A DNA stretch of 64,000 nucleotides, from the NCBI RefSeq assembly GCF_018130825.1, contig NZ_JAFCJS010000006.1, forward strand, positions 62,001-126,000, given 5' to 3'. Positions 17,259 to 25,582 of the stretch are shown here, piece after piece. Below the pieces are notes generated by a model, which saw nothing but the letters and a program-made list of their open reading frames with translations, had not been told where the DNA came from and did no database searches. The first letter of the stretch is position 1. The number at the start of each line of letters is the position of its first letter. Origin of the DNA: Bradyrhizobium liaoningense. GTDB lineage: Bacteria > Pseudomonadota > Alphaproteobacteria > Rhizobiales > Xanthobacteraceae. Made by a program: the position numbers and the translations under genes.

Positions 17259-18611
17259 TCAGGCGCGCCGGCCGGCACGCCGCCCCTGGCTCGCCGCAAC
17301 TGCGCGCAGGCGTGAGACCTCGGTCTCGTCGGTCACGAGTTCGCCGATGATCCGGACAATCTCCGCGCGCGTATCGATCTCGGCGAATTCGTCCGCGATC
17401 TGCGTCGCGCGCAGCTGATAGCGCGGCTGATCGAGCACCGCTCGCACCGCATTGCGTATGGCTTCCGGCGTCGGCTCGTTGGTTTCGAGGTCGATGCCGA
17501 CGCCGGACCATGCAACCCGCGCGTTGACGTCGGCCTTGTCCTCGGTCAATCCCGCGGTGACCAGCGGAATGCCGAAGCTCATGGCCTGGTTGACGCTGCC
17601 ATAGCCGCCATTGGTGACGAGCACGTCGACGTTCGGCAGCAGCCATTCGAACGGCAGATAGCGGGCGAGACGCGCGTTCGACGGGACCTTGCCGGGAATG
17701 GCGTCGACCGGACGGCCGCCTGCGGTCGCGATCACTATGATGTCGGGCTCGTCGGCAAGCGCTGCCAGCGTCGGGGCGACCAGCAGGTTGAAATTGTGGT
17801 TGGCCACCGTTCCCTGCGTCACCAGAACGATCTTGCGTGTACCGTCGAGCTCCTCGGCCCATGACGGCGGCGGAACCTGGTTGGCAATGATCGGAGGCGT
17901 GCCGACGAAATGCACCGAAGACGGCATCTCGCGGGGGAATTCGAAGCTCGGCACGGACAATTGCAGATAGGCATCCGCGAGCGCGACCACCGAATGGAAC
18001 AGCGGCATCGATATCGGCCCGACGCCGAGGGACTTGAGGGCCCGGTTCAGGCGCAGCGACACCGGCTGATCGACCGCCGCATCGAACTCCCGGGCCTTGG
18101 CGGCATATTGATCGCGCTGCTCGATGGTCTTTGCCGGCGGCAGGCCGAGGAAATTCGGCGCGCCGTCCTCGCGCGCCCAATGCAGGAACGAGGTCCCGCA
18201 GAGCGCGATCGGCGGCCGCTGCGAGCGCGGTCCGAGCAGCATCGGCAGCACGCCGAACAGCATGTCGTCGCCGACGATGATGTCGGCCGGAAACTGCCGC
18301 AGCGCCTGCAGCAGTCCCTGGTGTTGCGCCGGAATGGCGTCGACGAAGATGCGCTCCAACGCCACGCGGAACCACTCGAGCCCCGGTGGGATGGATTTCA
18401 GTTCCGGGACCAGCGAGAAGACGTCGTTCGGATCGAGGTCCGCGCCCTCCGGCAGGGGAAAGAATTTGACGCCGCTGGCCTCGACGCGGGCACGAAAGGC
18501 GGTGCCCGTCATGAAGGCAACTTCGTGGCCCTCGGCGACCAGGATCTGCGTGATCGCCAGCATCGGATTGAGATGACCCGTCGCAGGCGTCGAAGCGATA
18601 AGAATCTTCAT
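17259..18611 (-). CDS. GT1-type glycosyltransferase (MGT/UGT family)
   Basis: I place the start at ATG 18611 because the protein then begins MKILIASTPATGHLNPM, the classic GT-B N-terminus, with AGAGG upstream. The product has 450 residues. The C-terminal nucleotide-sugar-binding region includes LLPNVDVLVTNGGYGS and GIPLVTAGLTEDK, the bacterial form of the UGT signature. Members transfer sugars from NDP donors to small hydrophobic acceptors such as macrolides or flavonoids. It probably forms a unit with the downstream MFS gene. A pair of TGTAAC-type motifs lies upstream at 18694-18730. Confidence 0.88.
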   Translation of the reverse strand: MKILIASTPATGHLNPMLAITQILVAEGHEVAFMTGTAFRARVEASGVKFFPLPEGADLDPNDVFSLVPELKSIPPGLEWFRVALERIFVDAIPAQHQGLLQALRQFPADIIVGDDMLFGVLPMLLGPRSQRPPIALCGTSFLHWAREDGAPNFLGLPPAKTIEQRDQYAAKAREFDAAVDQPVSLRLNRALKSLGVGPISMPLFHSVVALADAYLQLSVPSFEFPREMPSSVHFVGTPPIIANQVPPPSWAEELDGTRKIVLVTQGTVANHNFNLLVAPTLAALADEPDIIVIATAGGRPVDAIPGKVPSNARLARYLPFEWLLPNVDVLVTNGGYGSVNQAMSFGIPLVTAGLTEDKADVNARVAWSGVGIDLETNEPTPEAIRNAVRAVLDQPRYQLRATQIADEFAEIDTRAEIVRIIGELVTDETEVSRLRAVAASQGRRAGRRA

Positions 18612-18977
18612 GGGAGATGACCTCTTGATGATCGATGCTCGGTCGCCAACAGGGCGGCCGCTCGATTGAGCAGAGGCAATTGAGGGGATCGTCGTTACAC
18701 CAAGGCTTCCGATGACCGCCAAATGGTTACGCCGGAAACGCAACGTGGCGCTGCCGGGGCCGGCCGTACGGGCGGCGATGATGTCCGCGCCCGAGAATTA
18801 CAATTGTAACGCGAGCGCCGGGCGATGAAACGGGACGGTAACGGCACGCTCGTAAGCCGCCGGTGCGCCGGTGGGCGGGCCGCAGATATTGAGCGGCCGT
18901 TTCAGCCGCAGGCGGTGATTGACGACAGGCATATTTGCGCAGGCTTCGACCCCGCGCAGAATTCGTTGAGGAAGGCC
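18612..18977. promoter_or_regulatory. Divergent regulatory region with vir-box-like site
   Basis: This 366-base gene-free region separates the glycosyltransferase (minus) and cytochrome c (plus) genes. It holds a 14-base vir-box-like palindrome at 18797-18810. It also holds two minus-strand GTAAC-type half-sites exactly 32 bases apart (GTTAC starting at 18694 and 18726 on the plus strand). No open frame of convincing character is seen. Confidence 0.6.
18797..18810. promoter_or_regulatory. Vir-box-like site, 14/14 match
   Basis: ATTACAATTGTAAC fits every position of the Agrobacterium VirG-binding consensus RYTDCAWWTGHAAY, as I recall it. It lies 168 bases before the di-heme cytochrome c gene and 186 before the glycosyltransferase gene, in a cluster that encodes VirA- and VirG-like proteins. 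Confidence 0.65.
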
Positions 18978-19928
18978 ATGCAGAATATCGTCGCCCTGGC
19001 TGCGATCGTTACTCTGATCGCGCTTCTGGTCTGGTCCGGCGCGTGCGCCCTGCGGGCCAGGCATCCTCTCGTGAAATGGTGCGGCCTGCTTCTGGCGGCA
19101 ATGCCGGCCATTGCGCTGTCCGGCGTGAGCGCGCTGATGGCCGCCGGCATCGTCAAGCAGCATTCGCGCTCCGCACCGGTCCCCGATCTCGAGGTCGAGG
19201 CCACGCCGGAGCGGATTGCGCGTGGCAGGGCGGTCGCCGACAGCTTCTGCGCCGGATGTCACTCGAGCAGCGGCGTGCTCTCGGGTGGCGGCGACGTCGG
19301 CAGGGATCTCCCGCTTCCCATCGGCTCCTTCGTGCCCGCGAATTTGACTCCCGCCGGAGCCTTGAAGCACTGGTCCGACGGCGAGATCTTTCGCGCCATT
19401 CGCAATGGCGTCGACGCGCGCGGACGATGGCTCGCGATCATGTCCTTCACGAATGCCGGCCGGCTCAGTGACGAGGACACCAAGGCCGTGATCGCCTATA
19501 TCCGCAGCTTGCCCGCCACCGGCGAGCAGACGCCGGAGCCTCCGGATCGCTTCAGCCTGCTGGGCCTTGCGATGCTGGGCGCGGGACTGTTGCCGGACGC
19601 CAAGCCGGTGTTCACCGGTGTGATCATCGCGCCGCCGAAGGGGCCGACAGCCCGTTACGGCAGGTACTTGCTGTCCTATCAGGACTGCCGCGAATGTCAC
19701 GGCAAGGATCTCGCAGGCGGCGTGCCCGGACAGTTGCCGCCGCTCGGGCCCGACCTCGGTGTCGTCAAGGAGTGGAGCCAGGCGCAGTTCATCGCCACCA
19801 TGCGTACGGGCTTCGATCCGAGCGGACATCGGCTCGGCGAGCAAATGCCGTGGCGGCCAATCGGGCGGATGGACGACGACGAGCTCGCTGCGATCTACCA
19901 GTATCTTCTGGGTCTGCCCCGTTCCTGA
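18978..19928 (+). CDS. Membrane-anchored di-heme cytochrome c
   Basis: The start at ATG 18978 has GAGGAAGG upstream and gives 316 residues. Two hydrophobic helices (about 1-25 and 34-58) anchor it, and the rest should be periplasmic. Heme-binding motifs are CAGCH (91-95) and CRECH (237-241), each in a cytochrome c fold. Candidate axial methionines are in IMSFTNAG and GEQMPWRP. Such proteins carry electrons between a periplasmic dehydrogenase and the oxidase chain. A perfect vir-box-like site lies upstream and a VirG-like regulator gene follows, so phospho-VirG-like control is likely. Confidence 0.9.
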   Translation: MQNIVALAAIVTLIALLVWSGACALRARHPLVKWCGLLLAAMPAIALSGVSALMAAGIVKQHSRSAPVPDLEVEATPERIARGRAVADSFCAGCHSSSGVLSGGGDVGRDLPLPIGSFVPANLTPAGALKHWSDGEIFRAIRNGVDARGRWLAIMSFTNAGRLSDEDTKAVIAYIRSLPATGEQTPEPPDRFSLLGLAMLGAGLLPDAKPVFTGVIIAPPKGPTARYGRYLLSYQDCRECHGKDLAGGVPGQLPPLGPDLGVVKEWSQAQFIATMRTGFDPSGHRLGEQMPWRPIGRMDDDELAAIYQYLLGLPRS

Positions 19929-19948
19929 TGCATCCCCGCGAATGATCC

Positions 19949-19974
19949 GTGCGGCCGCTCCCGCCCGGCCGCAC
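19949..19974 (+). terminator. Hairpin after the cytochrome c gene
   Basis: GTGCGGCCG (19949-19957) pairs with CGGCCGCAC (19966-19974) around an 8-base loop, 21 bases after the stop codon. There is no strong T-run, so termination strength is uncertain. Confidence 0.5.
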
Positions 19975-20302
19975 GTTCGCGACTTAGGTGCACGCTGAAC
20001 ACGCGAGCGCATGGCGCGCCGCTGCAGGCGACGCTGCGCCTCGGGAAAATGCAAGCGGTCACATCGCCGCCAGCGACGCGGCCCGTCGTCATCGCCGAAC
20101 AGTCCCTTCGTCGCCGGCGAACATTCAAGCAGGCGGGGACACTGGAATCGCTTAAAAGTAGCATTAGCTAGGATCACAATGCTTCACGTCTGCGATATCC
20201 AACGCACTTGGCCGCAGAAATACCGGGTTACAGCGTCATCAACGCGTTACGGACGCCGTCGCGCACAGCGAGGTTTTGGCAGTCCCCTGTACTATTCGAG
20301 TG

Positions 20303-20316
20303 ATTGCAAATCTTAG
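20303..20316 (-). promoter_or_regulatory. Weak vir-box-like site, 11/14 match
   Basis: On the minus strand the sequence is CTAAGATTTGCAAT. The TGHAAY half is perfect and the other half has three mismatches. It lies 42 bases upstream of the VirG-like gene, where autoregulation would act. Confidence 0.3.
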
Positions 20317-20357
20317 GACGCGACTCTGTTGGTGACGGCAGATTTTGAGAGAGAAGT

Positions 20358-21083
20358 ATGCTTGCAGATGTTGGCCACATCGTCGTCGTCGACGACGATC
20401 CCACCTTGCGACAGATGGTGATCAGATATCTGGAGGAGCACAATGTCCCGACCAGGGCGGCGTCCAGCAGGTCTGAACTGAACCACTATCTCGAAGCCAG
20501 TCAGCCCAGCCTGATCATTCTCGACCTTCGCCTCGGTCAGGAGGACGGTCTCGACCTGCTGCGGGAAATCCGTTCGCATTCCGACGTGCCCGTCATCATC
20601 ACGACCGGTCATCGCCCGGATGAGATCGATCGCATCGTCGGCCTCGAGCTCGGCGCCGACGACTACATCATCAAGCCGTTCTCCTTGCGGGAATTGCTGG
20701 CGCGTGTCCGGGCGGTGTTGCGGCGACAGGAGATGGGCCGGGCCGCGCGCGCCCGCGATCCCGAGCGCGGAGGCTATCGCTTCGGCGGATGGAAGCTGGA
20801 ACGCCGCGGCCGCAAGCTCATCGATCCCAGCGAAACGCCGGTCCCGCTCAGCAAGGGGGAGTATGCCCTGTTGCTGGCCTTCCTCGAGGCGCCGCAACGC
20901 CCGCTGACCCGCGAGCATCTGCTTCAGGCGACCCGTATCCATGAGGACATCTTCGATCGCAGCATCGACGTTCAGGTGCTGCGGCTGCGGCGCAAGCTGG
21001 AGGCCGATCCGAGTGCGCCGCGCGTCATCCAGACCGAGCGCGGCGTCGGCTATGTCTTCGCGGTTCCCGTAGAACCGTTCTAG
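20358..21083 (+). CDS. VirG-like OmpR-family response regulator
   Basis: The 241-residue protein has a receiver domain (acidic D12-D14, phospho-acceptor D56 in ILDLRL, T83, K106) and a C-terminal winged helix. It resembles Agrobacterium VirG more than OmpR or PhoB. EDGLDLLREI follows the phospho-Asp as in VirG, and LLLAFLEAPQRPLTREHLL and DRSIDVQVLRLRRKLEADP closely match the VirG DNA-binding domain. GAGAGA precedes the ATG. It pairs with the VirA-like kinase encoded at 23064. Since the DNA-contacting region is VirG-like, the vir-box-like sites in this cluster are its plausible targets. No virB or virD genes are present. Confidence 0.88.
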   Translation: MLADVGHIVVVDDDPTLRQMVIRYLEEHNVPTRAASSRSELNHYLEASQPSLIILDLRLGQEDGLDLLREIRSHSDVPVIITTGHRPDEIDRIVGLELGADDYIIKPFSLRELLARVRAVLRRQEMGRAARARDPERGGYRFGGWKLERRGRKLIDPSETPVPLSKGEYALLLAFLEAPQRPLTREHLLQATRIHEDIFDRSIDVQVLRLRRKLEADPSAPRVIQTERGVGYVFAVPVEPF

Positions 21084-21153
21084 AGCATGATCCACGCCCG
21101 GAGGATCGCACTGGCGCAAAGCGTGCAGCGGCTTTCCGAAAAGGTCATGCTCA
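21083..21153. repeat. GAGCATGA...TCATGCTC dispersed palindromic repeat
   Basis: The element starts GAGCATGATCC right at the stop codon of the VirG-like gene and ends AAAAGGTCATGCTC, an inverted terminal match. The internal part CGGCTTTCCGAAAAGG is characteristic of a short palindromic repeat common in rhizobial intergenic regions. It may act as a transcription end or mRNA-stabilising structure. Confidence 0.6.
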
Positions 21154-21173
21154 AACAGAAACGCGGCCGCGGG

Positions 21174-21187
21174 ATTGCAACTGTAAC
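21174..21187. promoter_or_regulatory. Vir-box-like site, 13/14 match
   Basis: ATTGCAACTGTAAC matches RYTDCAWWTGHAAY except for one W position (C). A further TGTAAC half-site starts at 21214, exactly 32 bases after the TGTAAC of this site. The DUF1127 gene starts at 21268. Confidence 0.6.
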
Positions 21188-21267
21188 CCCTTTGCCGATG
21201 ACGGTGATTTCGGTGTAACGCCCGGCCTGCACATTGCCTCCCACCAACAGCGTGTGGGAGATTTACG

Positions 21268-21879
21268 ATGAAGACGCATTCTCGCAATGTGATCCGTTCC
21301 GTTCGACCGGATGACGCAGAGCCCGACGGGGCGCGGGTCGCCTGGTCCGATGGCCGCGGCGTTGCCCGTCTCGCCCGCACCGCGAGGCTGGACCAGGTGG
21401 AGACTGGTTCGGACCTCTCGCGGCAAGCTGCGGCGCCGGACCGGGAGGTCAGCGTGATCCGGTCGGTGGTCTTTGCCTTCATGGAAGGGTTTGCTCTCTA
21501 TGGCGCCGCATTGCATCCGTCCGCAGCCATGCCGGTTCATGCGATCCTGGCGGCGCGGCGGGATTGGGAGCCGTACCCGGACGCGGGCGAGCCGGCGAAG
21601 CCGATGCAGAACGGCGATGGCCGCGGAACCCTGAGCACCGAAAACATCGTCAAACTCGATCGCCTCCTGCCGCGCGACATGCAGCCGGAGCGGCGCTGGA
21701 GCTGGCTGCGCTCAGCCGGTGAAACGCTGACGCTTCTGCTGTCGCATGTGCGCCGGGAGCGCGAGATCAGGAGGGCCGTTGCGGCCTTGGCGGAACTCGA
21801 CGACCGGACACTGCGCGATCTCGGAATCCGCAGCCGTTCGGAGATCGAGTGGACGGTGAGGTACTGTCATGATTGCTGA
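21268..21879 (+). CDS. DUF1127 domain protein
   Basis: The 203-residue protein has a DUF1127-like C-terminus (about 160-203): an arginine-rich helix followed by ELDDRTLRDLGIRSRSEIE. DUF1127 proteins are usually only 45-90 residues and often occur under stress or phosphate/RNA-linked control. The N-terminal 150 residues are not recognised and contain no signal peptide. GGGAG lies upstream of the ATG. A 13/14 vir-box-like site is 81 bases before the start. The next small frame overlaps its stop codon. Confidence 0.8.
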   Translation: MKTHSRNVIRSVRPDDAEPDGARVAWSDGRGVARLARTARLDQVETGSDLSRQAAAPDREVSVIRSVVFAFMEGFALYGAALHPSAAMPVHAILAARRDWEPYPDAGEPAKPMQNGDGRGTLSTENIVKLDRLLPRDMQPERRWSWLRSAGETLTLLLSHVRREREIRRAVAALAELDDRTLRDLGIRSRSEIEWTVRYCHDC

Positions 21880-22036
21880 CGTGATCTACCTTGCCATCGC
21901 CGGGCTGGACGTGTGCCACGCTGCGTGCCGTTCGATGATCTCGGGCGACCTCAGGGGCGGCATGTTCGGCCTCTGTGCTCTCGTCTGGTGGTGGCCGCGT
22001 TCACGACATCATCGCGCTTCGATCAAAAGCCCTTGA
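21869..22036 (+). CDS. Possible 55-residue membrane-associated protein
   Basis: The ATG at 21869 overlaps the last codons of the DUF1127 gene by 11 bases, an arrangement that allows translational coupling. The product starts MIADVIYLAIAGLDVC, has a second hydrophobic stretch MFGLCALVWWW and ends in a basic tail. It fills the gap before the cytochrome c peroxidase-like gene. It has no recognised domain and may be a chance frame. Confidence 0.3.
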   Translation: MIADVIYLAIAGLDVCHAACRSMISGDLRGGMFGLCALVWWWPRSRHHRASIKSP

Positions 22037-22077
22037 GCGGCCGCCGTCGCTTCCACTTCCACCCCATATCACTGACA

Positions 22078-23067
22078 GTGCAACTATTGACTGGATTTCG
22101 CGGAGCCGGGCCAGGCGCCGGCTATCGGGGCGGAGTAATCGCCATCTGCGCGGTGTTGCTGTGCTGCGTGGAGGTGACGCCCGCGCCGTCGCAGTCGCCG
22201 CCGGCACCGGTGCCGGCACTGGACCGCGGGGAGCCGATCACGCCGATTCCGCCGGCTCCCACCGTCGATCCACTGAAGGCGGCACTTGGCGAGAGGCTGT
22301 TTGGCGATCGCCGGCTCTCGCATGACAATTCCCGCACCTGCCAATATTGCCACGATGTCGCGACCAGCGGTGCGAGCCAGAGGCGGCACGATGTCGATCT
22401 CGACGGGGTGGAGCTCGCGCTCAACACGCCCACCGTCTTCAATTCGACGCTCAGCTTTCGCTTCAGCTGGGAAGGAAAATTCCGCACCGTCGAGGCTGAC
22501 ATCAAGGCATCGCTGGAAAGCCCGCACACGATGGGCAGCAGCGCGGCGGAGATCTCCGCAAAGCTCGATGCCGATCCCGACATGCGCGATCGTTTCGTCG
22601 CGGCCTATGGCCGGCGCCCGGACGGCGGCGACGTCGTCGACGCGCTCGCAAGCTATCAGCGCACGCTGCTCACGCCCGGCAGCAGGTTCGATCGCTGGCT
22701 GGAGGGCGACGACGCAGCCCTGTCGGCCGAGGAGCTGGACGGCTACCGCCTGTTCAAGTCGCTGGGCTGCTCGGCCTGTCACCAGGGCGTCAACGTCGGC
22801 GGCAATCTGTTCGAGCGGCACGGCATATTCCACCCGCTGGCGTCGCCCGAGCCGAAGATCCTGCGCGTGCCCAGCCTGCGCAACGTCGCGACGACGGCCC
22901 CCTATTTTCATGATGGCAGCGCGCCGACGCTGGAGGACGCGGTTCGCAAGATGGCGTTGGCGCAGTTGAATGCGACGCTGACGGACCGGCAGGCCAGGGC
23001 GCTCGTCGCCTTCCTCAACAGCTTGACCGGGACCTATCGCGGCACGCCCGTCGGGGGCTCGCCATGA
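22078..23067 (+). CDS. MauG/cytochrome c peroxidase-like di-heme protein
   Basis: From GTG 22078 the product has 329 residues; the frame is open further to a GTG at 21913, and no start has a good Shine-Dalgarno site. A hydrophobic segment VIAICAVLLCCV followed by a proline-rich linker is the export signal. Heme motifs are CQYCH (88-92) and CSACH (231-235), with the CcpA/MauG landmark LGERLFGDRRLS before the first and RVPSLRNVATTAPYFHDGS near the end. The family reduces H2O2 or makes oxidative protein modifications in the periplasm. Its stop overlaps the VirA-like kinase ATG by four bases, so the two are translationally coupled. Confidence 0.87.
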   Translation: MQLLTGFRGAGPGAGYRGGVIAICAVLLCCVEVTPAPSQSPPAPVPALDRGEPITPIPPAPTVDPLKAALGERLFGDRRLSHDNSRTCQYCHDVATSGASQRRHDVDLDGVELALNTPTVFNSTLSFRFSWEGKFRTVEADIKASLESPHTMGSSAAEISAKLDADPDMRDRFVAAYGRRPDGGDVVDALASYQRTLLTPGSRFDRWLEGDDAALSAEELDGYRLFKSLGCSACHQGVNVGGNLFERHGIFHPLASPEPKILRVPSLRNVATTAPYFHDGSAPTLEDAVRKMALAQLNATLTDRQARALVAFLNSLTGTYRGTPVGGSP

Positions 23068-25565
23068 AATCAGCTCCCGCGGTGGTCAGTGTCGCGTTCG
23101 TGCTCGCGCTTCTCACCTGGCTCTTGTTGAACGGGCTGAACGTCAATTCGGCGCGTTACGACAGCCAGCTTGAGGCGCTCGGGGATTTCACCCGGTTCGA
23201 GCGCGGGATGACCAGGGAAGTCCTCACCGCGCGCGCCGGCTTGTCGCGCAATTATGACGCGCTGGTGCAGATGGTGAATGCCTATGACGATGCCCTGACG
23301 CGGTTGCGCGACACGGCGGGCCTCGACGTCGAGCAGGCGAGGGCCATCGACGTCCTGTCGGCGCGGGCCGACCGGCAGGAGAGCCTGATCGAGCGGTTCA
23401 AGAGCAGGAATGCGTTGCTGCAGAACTCCTTTGCCTATTTCGGCCTGTTCAGCGACAAGCTGGCCGAGTCGGACTCCCGGCCGCTGGTGACGGCCGCCTC
23501 CGCGCTGGCGGCCGGCATGCTGCGCCTGACGCTCGACACCTCGGATGCCGCTGCGCGCCAGGTCGAGGACCGCCTGGAGGAGCTGGCGCAACTGCAGGCG
23601 CCGGCGGCGGAGAAGGATTCGGTCCGGGCGCTGCTGACCCACGGACAGATGCTGCATGACCTGCTGCCCGATATCGACACCATCCTGAAGGCGCTGGTCG
23701 CCGATTCCAACAACCGCGAGCAGGATGCCATGCTGGCGGTCATCCTGAAACGACAGCACGCCGCGCGCGCCTCGGCGCGCAAGACGCGTTTGCTGCAATA
23801 CATCACCTCCCTGCTGCTGCTCTCCGGCATCATCTATTTCGGAATGCTGCTCCGTAAACGGGCCATGGCGCTGCGCCGCCGCGCCGCGTTCGAGCACGTG
23901 ATCGCCAACATCTCGATGCTGTTCATCAATTCGAACAGCGAGCGGATCGCCGCGGATGTCGAGATGGCGCTTCACGAGCTTGCCGGATGCATCGGCGCGG
24001 ACCGCGCCTATTTCGCCTGCGTTGCCGGCACGACGGTGCATACCTATCGCTGGTCTCGCGAAGGCATCGAATTCGAGCAGGGCTGGCCGGAGCGGGCACT
24101 GGACTTCGCGCAGCGATTTGACGGCCGCGAGGACGGCATCGTCTATATTCCCCAGGTGAGTTGTCCGCACCCAAACGACACCATGAGCCTGCTCGCCGAA
24201 GCCGGCGTCAGCGGCTGGCTCTGCATCATGGCGGCCTCCGGAAGCCGCGACGGGATTCTCGGCTTCGATGCCGTGCATGGAGACGCGCTCACCTACTGGT
24301 CCGAGGTTTCGCTGTTTCGCATGGCCTTCGATGCGATTGGCAATGCGATCAGGCGGGCCCGGCTCGAGGGCGAGAAGGAGCGTCTCCAGGCGAGCCTGCA
24401 GCAGGCGCGCCGCATGGAGACCATCGGAACCTTTGCCAGCGGCATCGCCCACAACTTCAACAACATCGTTGGTGCAATTCTCGGCTACGCCGAAATGGCC
24501 GACGCGCGGATCCCCTCGGGAAGCCGGCCCGCCGCGAGCCTCGCCGAGATCCGCCGGGCCGGCGAGCGGGCGCGCGAGCTGGTCGAGCAGATTCTCAGCT
24601 TCGGCCGCCGCGGCGAGGGCCGGCGGGAGCGCGTGTGCGTCAAGACCCTGATCGACGAAACCAGGTCGCTGCTCGCCGCGTCACTGCCTTCGCATGTCAG
24701 GCTCGAGGTGAGCGAAACGGCCGAAGCTTCCGTCGTGACCGGGGAGCCGGCCCAGTTGCAGCAGGTCATCCTGAATCTGTGCAACAACGCCGCGCAGGCG
24801 ATGAAGGAGCCCGGCCGCATCGAGCTCCGCATCAAGACATGCGATCTCGCAAGGCCGCTGCCGGTCGGGCGCAGCGAGGTCGGCCCTGGCCGCTTCATCG
24901 TCATTTCAGTCACCGATCCCGGTCCTGGCATGGATGAGGCGACGCTGGAGCGGATCTTCGAGCCGTTCTTCACCACCCGCTCGGAGGGCAACGGCCTTGG
25001 GCTCGCGACGGTGCGCGAGATCGTCGAGCAACATGGTGGCGCCGTCGCGGTGCGGAGCCGGCCGGACGCCGGCACGCGCTTCGACGTCTGGCTGCCATCG
25101 GGCGAGCCCGACGAGCCGCAGCTGCCTTCACACGGCTCCGATCCGGCGCTCCTTGGCGCCGGCGAAACCGTGCTCGTGATCGACACCGATCGCCGCCGCC
25201 TGTTGCGCTATGAGGAGATCCTCGCGGCGCTCGGCTACGAACCCGTCGGCTTCACCAGGCTGGCGGAAGCCATCGCCGCCTGCCGGGCCGCGCACGCCCG
25301 CTTCGACGCGGCGCTGGTGTGTCATCTGCCCGGAGGCTCCTCGCTCGATGTCGCGGCGGCGTTGCATGATGCCGCACCGGATCTGCCGATCATCCTGGCG
25401 GCGCCCTCGACGCGCGACCTGGCGATGCCCTCGCTCGAGACGTCGGGCATCACCGAGCTCGTTCATCATCCGCTGGTGTCGGCGGAGCTCGCCGGCGTGC
25501 TGGCGCGGAGCCTCGCCTCGTCCGCGACGGGCGGCAGATCCAGGCGAATAGCCGGAGTTTCCTGA
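23064..25565 (+). CDS. VirA-like hybrid sensor histidine kinase
   Basis: The 833-residue size and order match Agrobacterium VirA. A transmembrane helix (about 7-26) precedes an all-helical periplasmic sensor (27-242), a second helix (243-262) and a GAF-like linker (280-430). A HisKA domain with H463 in GIAHNFNNIVGAILGY follows, then an HATPase domain (N box NLCNNAAQA, G box EGNGLGLATV) and a C-terminal receiver-like domain (700-815). In this last domain the phospho-acceptor Asp is missing (DAALVCHLPGG), so it is a pseudo-receiver. VirA senses plant phenolics, sugars and acidity; the signal here is unknown. It is coupled to the MauG-like gene and should phosphorylate the VirG-like protein. Confidence 0.9.
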   Translation: MKSAPAVVSVAFVLALLTWLLLNGLNVNSARYDSQLEALGDFTRFERGMTREVLTARAGLSRNYDALVQMVNAYDDALTRLRDTAGLDVEQARAIDVLSARADRQESLIERFKSRNALLQNSFAYFGLFSDKLAESDSRPLVTAASALAAGMLRLTLDTSDAAARQVEDRLEELAQLQAPAAEKDSVRALLTHGQMLHDLLPDIDTILKALVADSNNREQDAMLAVILKRQHAARASARKTRLLQYITSLLLLSGIIYFGMLLRKRAMALRRRAAFEHVIANISMLFINSNSERIAADVEMALHELAGCIGADRAYFACVAGTTVHTYRWSREGIEFEQGWPERALDFAQRFDGREDGIVYIPQVSCPHPNDTMSLLAEAGVSGWLCIMAASGSRDGILGFDAVHGDALTYWSEVSLFRMAFDAIGNAIRRARLEGEKERLQASLQQARRMETIGTFASGIAHNFNNIVGAILGYAEMADARIPSGSRPAASLAEIRRAGERARELVEQILSFGRRGEGRRERVCVKTLIDETRSLLAASLPSHVRLEVSETAEASVVTGEPAQLQQVILNLCNNAAQAMKEPGRIELRIKTCDLARPLPVGRSEVGPGRFIVISVTDPGPGMDEATLERIFEPFFTTRSEGNGLGLATVREIVEQHGGAVAVRSRPDAGTRFDVWLPSGEPDEPQLPSHGSDPALLGAGETVLVIDTDRRRLLRYEEILAALGYEPVGFTRLAEAIAACRAAHARFDAALVCHLPGGSSLDVAAALHDAAPDLPIILAAPSTRDLAMPSLETSGITELVHHPLVSAELAGVLARSLASSATGGRSRRIAGVS

Positions 25566-25582
25566 AGCAGGCTCCGCAGGCT

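Larger units (their letters stand above)
19929..20357. promoter_or_regulatory. Leader region of the VirG-like gene
   Basis: This 429-base stretch has no convincing gene. It begins with a GC-rich hairpin (19949-19974). The second half is more AT-rich (AAAAGTAGCATTAGCTAGG near 20155) and carries two GTTAC motifs starting at 20227 and 20246 and a weak vir-box-like site at 20303-20316. It is probably a promoter region. Confidence 0.45.
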
